From the NCBI GenBank assembly GCA_050260275.1, contig JBLNBX010000092.1:1-5502 (forward strand): 5,502 nucleotides of DNA, read 5' to 3'. Origin of the DNA: DATMXS01 sp050260275 (GTDB taxonomy: Bacteria; Acidobacteriota; Terriglobia; Bryobacterales; Bryobacteraceae). This document shows, one piece after another, positions 1 to 4,998 of the stretch. The notes beneath the pieces were generated by a model. The model did not search any database, had not been told where the DNA came from, and saw nothing but the letters and a program-made list of their open reading frames with translations. The translations under genes and the position numbers were made by a program. Positions within the stretch are counted from its first letter, which is position 1. Each line of letters starts with the position of its first letter.

Positions 1-2
1 TG

Positions 3-34
3 CTCGAAACGTAGCGTGTGAGAACGCTCTCGAG
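3..34 (-). other. Stem-loop just downstream of the E2 stop codon
   Basis: Within 34 nt after the E2 stop, two nested perfect 5-bp arms can pair: CTCGA (3-7) with TCGAG (30-34), and AGCGT (13-17) with ACGCT (24-28), around a 6-nt loop with an asymmetric internal loop. This could be a 3'-end or spacer hairpin of the lpdA-lipB-E2 transcript. The window ends 2 nt after the stem on the minus strand, so a T-run, if any, cannot be judged. Confidence 0.3.
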
Positions 35-36
35 GC

Positions 37-1380
37 TCACAGAACGTCCTCTGACCAGTCTTCGAGCACCGCCTTGAGCTTCTGCATGAACTGGTCGGCG
101 TATGCGCCGTCGATGAGCCGATGGTCGAACGTGAGGCCTGTAAGTGTGATCGACCGTATGGCGATTGCATCTCCCTCCACCACCACGGGCGTTTTCTCGA
201 TGGCGCCGACGCCGAGTATGGCCACCTGCGGCTGGTTGATTATGGGCGTCGCGAAGAGGCTGCCGAAGCCGCCGAAGTTCGTAATGGAGAACGTGCCGCC
301 ATGGACCTCGTCGGGCTTGAGCTGCCGCGAGCGCGCGCGCGTGGCAAGGTCCACTATTGCGCGCTGCAGCCCCAGCACGTTCTTCTCGTCGGCGTTGCGG
401 ATAACGGGCACGATCAGCCCGTTATCGAGCGCCACGGCAATTCCGATGTTGATCTCGTTGTGATAGACGACGTTCTGTCCATCGATGGAAGCATTGCAGA
501 GCGGGAACTGGCGCAGCGCTTCGCATGCCGCGCGCGCGATGAACGGAAGGTACGTGAGCGAAAAACCGTAACGCTCCTTGATGGCGTCCTTGTGGCGCGC
601 GCGCACCTTCGCCACGTTCGTCATGTCGATCTTGTGGACCGTAGTGACGTGCGCGGAGGTCCGCTTCGACATCGTCATGTGCTCGGCGATCTTCTGCCGC
701 ATGTTGCTCAACGGCTCCACGCGGATCTTGGCCGCGCCGGGAACGGGCAGCGGCGGCAGTTCCGCGCCGGGTGTTGGCGGTGCGGGTGCGGCAGGCGCTG
801 CTGAGGGAGGCGCAGGAGCTGCAGGTGCGGCCTGCCGCGCTTCGATATAGGCCTCCACGTCCGCCTTAGTGATGCGGCCGCCGGCGCCGGTCCCCTTGAC
901 CTTCGAGAGATCGATGCCATGCTCGCGGGCCATTTTGCGGACAAGCGGAGACAGCGGCCCCACGGGCTCCGCCGCCTGCATCGGCTCCGGCTCGGGGCCG
1001 GGCGTTGGAGGCACGGGCGCGGGAGGAGGCGGCTGCGGCGCGGGCGGAGGCTCAGGAGTGGGAGCAGGCGGCTTCGGACCCGGAGCGGGCGGCTCGGGAG
1101 TTACCGGGCCCGTAGCCTCTTCGGCCGGCGCAGCCGCGGCCTCTCCTTCCTCGGCGATGCGCGCCACCACCGAGTTGACCGCTATCGTGCTGTTCTCCTC
1201 TGCCAGGATCTCCTTCAGCACGCCCGCAACGGGCGACGGGATCTCGGTATCCACCTTGTCCGTCGAGATCTCGAACAGCGGCTCGTCGCGCTCGACTCGG
1301 TCGCCGGGCTTTTTCAGCCACTTTGTAAGCGTACCCTCGACAATGCTCTCGCCCATCTGGGGCATCACGACGTCTGTCAT
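37..1380 (-). CDS. 2-oxo acid dehydrogenase complex E2, dihydrolipoamide acyltransferase
   Basis: This is the core E2 subunit of a pyruvate, 2-oxoglutarate or branched-chain 2-oxo acid dehydrogenase complex. It moves the acyl group from its lipoyl arm to CoA in the cytoplasm. The 447 aa show the full E2 layout: one lipoyl domain (about 1-76) with lipoyl-lysine K42 in STDKVDTE; a proline-rich linker (94-136); a peripheral-subunit-binding domain (about 142-180, SPLVRKMAREHGIDL then GTGAGGRITKADV); an Ala/Pro linker (184-214); and the catalytic domain (about 219-447) with SITNFGGFGS (365-374) and the active-site motif DHRLIDGA (419-426; H420, D424). The start overlaps the lipB stop as ATGA and has GGAG 8 nt upstream. 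Acyl specificity cannot be settled from sequence alone, so no symbol is given; Acidobacteriota homologues are often named sucB or pdhC. No E1 gene is in the window. Family certain, substrate unknown. Confidence 0.96.
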   Translation of the reverse strand: MTDVVMPQMGESIVEGTLTKWLKKPGDRVERDEPLFEISTDKVDTEIPSPVAGVLKEILAEENSTIAVNSVVARIAEEGEAAAAPAEEATGPVTPEPPAPGPKPPAPTPEPPPAPQPPPPAPVPPTPGPEPEPMQAAEPVGPLSPLVRKMAREHGIDLSKVKGTGAGGRITKADVEAYIEARQAAPAAPAPPSAAPAAPAPPTPGAELPPLPVPGAAKIRVEPLSNMRQKIAEHMTMSKRTSAHVTTVHKIDMTNVAKVRARHKDAIKERYGFSLTYLPFIARAACEALRQFPLCNASIDGQNVVYHNEINIGIAVALDNGLIVPVIRNADEKNVLGLQRAIVDLATRARSRQLKPDEVHGGTFSITNFGGFGSLFATPIINQPQVAILGVGAIEKTPVVVEGDAIAIRSITLTGLTFDHRLIDGAYADQFMQKLKAVLEDWSEDVL

Positions 1381-2048
1381 ATGGCGTGCTCCGAATGAAG
1401 AACCGGTTCAACCGCTTCGAACTCGAAAATGCGCGAGAAGTGCCTCGTGAGCGCTGCGATGACTTCCGCTCGCGGCGCTGCCACGCCCAGCTCGCGCATG
1501 GATGTCACGGGCCGCGTGAGCCCGCACGGAACGATGTACTTGAAGTAGTTCAGATCCGTCGTATGGTTCAGCGCGAAGCCGTGCGAAGTGACCCAACGGC
1601 TTATGTGGACGCCGATGGCGGCCACCTTCGCGCCGTTCACCCACACGCCGGTCGCGCCCTCGCTGCGGCCGGCCTCGATGCCGAACTCCGCGAGCGCATC
1701 GATGATGGCCTGCTCCATCGCGCGCACGTAGGCCACCACGTCGCGCCGCCACTCGCGGAGGTCGAAGATTGGGTACCCGACGATCTGCCCCGGCCCATGG
1801 TAGGTGATGTCGCCGCCGCGGTCTATCTCGAAAAATGAGATGCCCGCCGCCTTCAGCGCCGCCTCGCTGGCCAGCAGATTCCGCATGGAGCCGTTGCGTC
1901 CTAGAGTGAGAACGTGCGGGTGCTCGACGAACAGAAGCTGGTCCGGTACGCGCCCCTGCTTGCGCTCCGCGACGAGCCGCCGCTGCAGGTCCCAGGCCGC
2001 GCCGTACTCCATGCGGCCGAGATCGCGAATTTCGCACACCTTACGCAT
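1377..2048 (-). CDS. lipB: Octanoyltransferase LipB (lipoyl(octanoyl) transferase)
   Basis: LipB transfers octanoate from octanoyl-ACP to the lipoyl-domain lysine of E2 and GcvH proteins, the first committed step of protein lipoylation in the cytoplasm. The 223 aa match the usual LipB length of about 210-240. Visible motifs are the family signature RGGDITYHGPGQ (77-88), the catalytic lysine K141 in VNGAKVAAIGVHISRW, and the catalytic cysteine C175 in NYFKYIVPCGL. By analogy with E. coli LipB, the Lys/Cys pair forms the acyl-thioester dyad. The gene sits between E3 and E2: its ATG overlaps the lpdA stop by 8 nt and its TGA overlaps the E2 ATG by 4 nt. No Shine-Dalgarno is seen before its start, so translation probably depends on coupling to lpdA. 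The position next to the protein it modifies is functionally coherent. Identification is firm. Confidence 0.97.
   Translation of the reverse strand: MRKVCEIRDLGRMEYGAAWDLQRRLVAERKQGRVPDQLLFVEHPHVLTLGRNGSMRNLLASEAALKAAGISFFEIDRGGDITYHGPGQIVGYPIFDLREWRRDVVAYVRAMEQAIIDALAEFGIEAGRSEGATGVWVNGAKVAAIGVHISRWVTSHGFALNHTTDLNYFKYIVPCGLTRPVTSMRELGVAAPRAEVIAALTRHFSRIFEFEAVEPVLHSEHAI
1389..1392 (-). promoter_or_regulatory. Shine-Dalgarno site of the E2 gene
   Basis: On the minus strand GGAG lies 8 nt before the E2 ATG, inside the last codons of lipB. It is the only clear Shine-Dalgarno sequence among the five starts in the window, which shows that the organism uses SD-guided initiation at least inside operons. 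Confidence 0.6.
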
Positions 2049-3435
2049 TAATGGCCAGGCCGTACACGTTGTTGAACGCCTCGCCCATGGCTTCGTAGAG
2101 CGTCGGGTGGGCGTGCACCATGTTCATCATCGTCTCGATGGTAGCCTCTGCAGCCATCGCCGCGGTGGCCTCGCCGATGAGTTCCCAGGCCATCGGCCCG
2201 ATGATGTGTACCCCGAGTATCTCGCCGTACTTCTCGTCCGCCACCACCTTCACGAAACCCGAGTGACGGCCGAGTATGGTGGCCATGCTGTTGGGCATGA
2301 AGCTGAACTTGCCCACCTTCACCTGCCGTCCCTCGGCGCGCGCGGCGGCTTCGGTGAGGCCCACGCTGGCGATGCCCGGCTCCGTGTAGGTGGCTGCGGG
2401 GATGCGCATCTTGTTGATGGGCTCCACAGGCTTGCCCGCGATGTGCGCCACTGCGACGAGGCCCTCTTTCACCGCCACGTGCGCAAGCTGGGGGGTGCCG
2501 GCGGCAATGTCGCCGATGGCGTAGACGCCGTCTTCGCCCGTTCGCTGCCACTGGTCAACCTTGACGAAGCCGCGGTCGATATCCACGCTGATCGTCTCGA
2601 GGCCGATGTTGTCTGTAACGGGGCGGCGGCCGACAGCGATGAGAATCTTTTCGGCCTCGAGCGTCTCGGTCTTGCCGTTGGACGTGGTCAGCTTCATGCT
2701 GACGCCCGTATCCGTCCGCGTGATGTCCTCGGCGCGCGCGCCGGTCTCAACGCGCATGCCTGCTTTCTTGAACGAGCGTTCGAGTTCTTTCGATACCTCC
2801 TCGTCCTCGACCGGCACGATGCGCGGCAGCATCTCCACCAGCGTCACCTTCGTGCCGAAGCGGTTGAACATGGAGGCGAACTCCGCGCCAACCGCGCCCG
2901 AGCCGATGACGATCATGCTCTTGGGCACCTGGCGCAGCTCGAGGATCTCGACGTTGGTCAGGATGCGCTCGGGGTCCGGTTCGAGCCCCGGCAGCATGCG
3001 CGCTTCCGAACCGGTGGCGAGGATGACGTTCTTGGTCTCGAGCACCTGCGAGCCCTGATCACCCCGCACCTCGACGCGGTGCGCGCCCTGAAGCCGCGCC
3101 GTGCCGCGCACCACATCGACCTTGTTCTTCTTCATCAGGAAGTCGACGCCCTTGGCGTGCTTGGCAACCACCTGATTCTTGTGATCGATGGCTTTCGAGA
3201 GGTCGAGCCGCGGGTTGTCGGCCGCGATGCCATCTACTCCGTTCTTGAACTGCTGCCAGACCTCCGCTGTGTGCAGCAGGGCCTTGGTCGGCACGCAGCC
3301 GACCAACAGGCAGGTGCCTCCGAGGCGCGGCTGTTTCTCGACGATGGCGGTCTTGAGCCCGTACTGTCCTGCACGAACAGCGGCAGAGTATCCGCCCGGG
3401 CCGCTGCCAATGATTACAAGATCGTAATGAGGCAT
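2041..3435 (-). CDS. lpdA: Dihydrolipoyl dehydrogenase (E3)
   Basis: E3 is the FAD-dependent disulfide oxidoreductase that reoxidises dihydrolipoamide on E2 with NAD+. The 464 aa from the chosen start equal the usual length (about 460-480). The FAD site GSGPGG is at 10-15, the redox-active disulfide C42/C47 is in GGTCLLVGCVPTK, the NAD-binding site IGSGAVGAEFASMF is at 177-190, the second FAD contact VYAIGDIAAG is at 304-313, and the catalytic His/Glu pair H443/E448 is in HAHPTLYEAM near the C terminus. The reading frame stays open to 3828, but starting there adds 131 low-complexity Arg/Gly-rich residues before the FAD fold; MPHYDLVIIG is the normal E3 N terminus. First gene of the lpdA-lipB-E2 operon. 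A minor oddity is Leu44 where most E3s have Asn (CLNVGC). No Shine-Dalgarno; a -10-like box lies 8 nt upstream of the ATG. Confidence 0.97.
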   Translation of the reverse strand: MPHYDLVIIGSGPGGYSAAVRAGQYGLKTAIVEKQPRLGGTCLLVGCVPTKALLHTAEVWQQFKNGVDGIAADNPRLDLSKAIDHKNQVVAKHAKGVDFLMKKNKVDVVRGTARLQGAHRVEVRGDQGSQVLETKNVILATGSEARMLPGLEPDPERILTNVEILELRQVPKSMIVIGSGAVGAEFASMFNRFGTKVTLVEMLPRIVPVEDEEVSKELERSFKKAGMRVETGARAEDITRTDTGVSMKLTTSNGKTETLEAEKILIAVGRRPVTDNIGLETISVDIDRGFVKVDQWQRTGEDGVYAIGDIAAGTPQLAHVAVKEGLVAVAHIAGKPVEPINKMRIPAATYTEPGIASVGLTEAAARAEGRQVKVGKFSFMPNSMATILGRHSGFVKVVADEKYGEILGVHIIGPMAWELIGEATAAMAAEATIETMMNMVHAHPTLYEAMGEAFNNVYGLAINA

Positions 3436-3443
3436 CGTTACTG

Positions 3444-3473
3444 ATTGTAGAGAAGTCGGCTGCTCCGTGTCGC
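3444..3473 (-). promoter_or_regulatory. Putative lpdA operon promoter, near-leaderless
   Basis: On the minus strand TACAAT (3449-3444) matches the TATAAT -10 consensus at 5 of 6 positions. GCGACA (3473-3468), 18 bp further upstream, matches TTGACA at 4 of 6. With usual spacing, transcription would start at about 3437, only 2 nt before the lpdA ATG at 3435. The gene has no Shine-Dalgarno, which fits. This is a prediction by eye, not a scored model. Confidence 0.45.
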
Positions 3474-3520
3474 CGCCGTTGTGGTGCATTCGGACCTGAT
3501 GATCGCCGTAGGGATGGGCT

Positions 3521-3546
3521 CCGCCGAGATTTAACATTTTCGGCGG
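3521..3546. repeat. Inverted repeat CCGCCGA-N12-TCGGCGG, possible operator
   Basis: Two perfect 7-bp arms (3521-3527 and 3540-3546) flank a 12-bp AT-rich centre. As RNA the stem could extend by one G-U and one A-U pair, leaving an 8-nt loop. Neither strand has a T-run after the stem, so it is unlikely to be an intrinsic terminator. Its place between divergent promoters makes an operator for a dimeric regulator possible, but in such GC-rich DNA a 7-bp repeat can arise by chance. Confidence 0.35.
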
Positions 3547-3624
3547 TTCCTGTTGCGGTCGAGCGCGCGCCGCGCGCGGCTGGCGGGGTGCGGCGCTTCT
3601 CCGAAACCTATTTCCCCGCCGCCG

Positions 3625-3630
3625 CATAAT
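3625..3630 (+). promoter_or_regulatory. Putative -10 box of the POTRA gene, leaderless start
   Basis: CATAAT matches TATAAT at 5 of 6 positions. Its last base is 7 nt before the A of the ATG at 3637, so the expected +1 coincides with the start codon itself. No Shine-Dalgarno is present at a workable distance (GAAAGC touches the ATG). No good -35 was found 16-18 bp upstream. The layout suggests a leaderless mRNA. Confidence 0.42.
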
Positions 3631-3636
3631 GAAAGC

Positions 3637-4944
3637 ATGCGCTTGCGCGTGATCCTTCTGTTGCTGGCCGTGTGCGTGACAGCGGGCGCTCAACAGCGGC
3701 CGGCGCGCAAAGCCGCCCCCGCTCCCAAGCCGGCCGAAGCCCCCAAAGCATGGCCGATCGAGACCATCACCATCACCGGCAACGAGGTGTACTCCCGGGA
3801 ACAGATACTGGCCGTCGCGGGTATCCATCCCGGCGACAAGGTAACGCGCGCCGACATCGAGGCCGCCCGCGACCGCCTTGCCGCCAGCGGCGCCTTCGAC
3901 CGCATTGAGTTCCGTTTTGGGCCCGCGCCCGGCGCGCGCGGCTACGCCATCGATTTCACGGTTTCCGAGGCCGGCCCGTTCTATCCGGTGCGCTTCGAAG
4001 ACCTCGGCATACCCCCTTCAGAGGCCCAGGAAGTCCTCAAGCGCGCCGACCCGCTTTTCGGCGACCGCATACCGCCCACGCGTGCCCGCATCGACCGCTG
4101 CGCGGAAGCGTTGAGCGCCGCAACGAACCGGAAGGTGGTGGGCTCGGTCACGCCCGACGACGCGGGTGAACTCGCGATCATCTTCCGCCCCGAAGGCTCG
4201 CAGCCCATCATTGCGCGCGTGGTATTCAAGGGCAGCCAGGCGCTTCACGAGAGCATGCTTCAAAACGCGATCAACTCCGTAGCCGTGGGGCGCGCGTTTC
4301 GCGAGAGCCGCTTCCGGATGATGCTCGACGGCACGGTGCGCCCCCTGTACGAAGCCAGAGGCCGCGCGGGCGTCACCTTTCCAAAGATCGAGACCTCGCC
4401 GGAAGAGGGCGTCGACGGCGTGCTGGTCACAGTGACGGTGGAGGAAGGCGAGTTGTTCACGCTCGGGGAGGTGAGCCTGGAAGGCATCGAGGACACTGCT
4501 CCGCTCATCAAGGCCGCGGCGCTCAGGACCGGTGACCTGTTCAACATGGACGAAGTTCGCTCGGCTGCGGGGCGCATCGAAAAGGCCCTCCGCCGCGACG
4601 GTTACATGGGCGTCACCAGCGACGTTTCGAAGCGCATCGACCTCGAGGCCAGGCGCGTGGACGTGACGATCCGTGTGACTCCGGGCCCACAGTACCGGTT
4701 CGGCAGACTGCGCATCGAGGGGCTGGACGTCACGACCGAGCCGGCAATCCGCAAGCTGTGGGGCATGAAGCCCGGGCAGACGTTCAACGCCGATTACCCC
4801 ACATTTTTCCTGGAGCGCATCCGCGAAGAGGAGTACTTCGACAACCTCGGCAAGACTGATTCGAAACTCGACGTGGACGAAACCGGCCGCACCGTCGATG
4901 TCACCCTGATCTTCGGGGCGGCGGCGCCCGAAGAAACCCGATGA
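3637..4944 (+). CDS. Exported POTRA-repeat protein without beta-barrel (BamA/Omp85-like N-terminal half)
   Basis: A 435-aa secretory protein. Residues 1-18 form a Sec signal peptide (MRLRV, then LLLLAVCVTAGA) with likely cleavage after AGA; a Pro/Ala/Lys-rich spacer (about 19-39) follows. The rest reads as about five POTRA-like modules: 41-112 (ITITGNEVYSREQIL, then GDKVTRADIEAARDRL), a degenerate one at 114-186, 189-271 (ARVVFKGSQALHESML), 274-350 (GEVSLEGIEDTAPLIK, then GYMGVTSDV) and 354-427 (GRLRIEGLDVTTEPAIRK, then GQTFNAD). BamA also has five POTRAs but then a barrel of about 380 residues; here the protein stops right after the last module. POTRA domains act in the periplasm as protein-binding scaffolds in outer-membrane assembly or secretion; a role here is inference. 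The start at 3637 is preferred because an in-frame start at 3553 would put 28 residues before the signal peptide. Cys13 is not in a good lipobox. Transcribed divergently from lpdA; scpA follows. Confidence 0.85.
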   Translation: MRLRVILLLLAVCVTAGAQQRPARKAAPAPKPAEAPKAWPIETITITGNEVYSREQILAVAGIHPGDKVTRADIEAARDRLAASGAFDRIEFRFGPAPGARGYAIDFTVSEAGPFYPVRFEDLGIPPSEAQEVLKRADPLFGDRIPPTRARIDRCAEALSAATNRKVVGSVTPDDAGELAIIFRPEGSQPIIARVVFKGSQALHESMLQNAINSVAVGRAFRESRFRMMLDGTVRPLYEARGRAGVTFPKIETSPEEGVDGVLVTVTVEEGELFTLGEVSLEGIEDTAPLIKAAALRTGDLFNMDEVRSAAGRIEKALRRDGYMGVTSDVSKRIDLEARRVDVTIRVTPGPQYRFGRLRIEGLDVTTEPAIRKLWGMKPGQTFNADYPTFFLERIREEEYFDNLGKTDSKLDVDETGRTVDVTLIFGAAAPEETR

Positions 4945-4964
4945 CCGGTGAGGGCGGGCGAGAG

Positions 4965-4984
4965 AGCGCGCGGTTTAGCGTGCT
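4965..4984 (+). other. Small hairpin between the POTRA gene and scpA
   Basis: AGCGCGC (4965-4971) and GCGTGCT (4978-4984) can form a 7-bp RNA stem with one G-U pair and a 6-nt GGTTTA loop. There is no T-run after it, so it is not a standard intrinsic terminator. It touches the first base of the putative scpA -10 box. It could weakly separate the two genes' transcripts or be chance in GC-rich DNA. Confidence 0.25.
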
Positions 4985-4989
4985 ATCGT
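4984..4989 (+). promoter_or_regulatory. Putative extended -10 box of scpA, near-leaderless
   Basis: TATCGT matches TATAAT at 4 of 6 positions, including the important first TA and last T, and is preceded by TGC, giving an extended -10 (TGnTATCGT). The expected +1 at about 4996 would be 3 nt before the GTG start. No -35 or Shine-Dalgarno is visible. Weaker than the other two candidates but in the same place relative to the gene. Confidence 0.33.
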
Positions 4990-4998
4990 GATTGAGTC

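Larger units (their letters stand above)
3436..3636. other. Divergent intergenic region between lpdA and the POTRA gene
   Basis: These 201 bp separate two genes transcribed away from each other, so they must carry promoters for both. I see a -10-like hexamer close to each start codon, a 7-bp inverted repeat with an AT-rich centre (3521-3546), and a GC-only run containing a perfect 12-bp palindrome (3569-3580). No RNA gene, terminator with a T-run or convincing small ORF was found. Confidence 0.7.

Noticed and set aside
121..804. 227-codon plus-strand open frame across the E2 catalytic domain
   Set aside because: It is the antisense shadow of E2, has no recognisable motif and no ribosome-binding site.
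869..1450. Plus-strand open frame with a Gly/Ala-rich, PE_PGRS-like repeat stretch
   Set aside because: The glycine repeats are simply the reverse reading of the proline codons in the E2 linker. No independent start signal or domain.
1804..3444. 546-codon open frame on the plus strand antisense to lpdA
   Set aside because: It lies opposite lpdA, which has all E3 motifs. The translation is His/Arg/Asp-rich with no recognisable domain, as expected from the reverse frame of a high-GC gene with few stop codons.
3569..3580. Perfect 12-bp palindrome GCCGCGCGCGGC upstream of the POTRA gene
   Set aside because: It consists only of alternating G and C in a GC-rich region where such palindromes arise easily; no spacing or partner site supports a regulatory role.
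3553..3636. 28-residue upstream extension of the POTRA gene
   Set aside because: It would bury the signal peptide behind an Arg-rich leader, spans a GC-only palindromic run and has no Shine-Dalgarno. The start at 3637 gives a normal Sec signal.
3436..3828. N-terminal extension of lpdA by up to 131 residues
   Set aside because: The frame is open but the added residues are low-complexity Arg/Gly/Ala and overlap the divergent POTRA gene. The E3 fold begins at MPHYDLVIIG as in the family.
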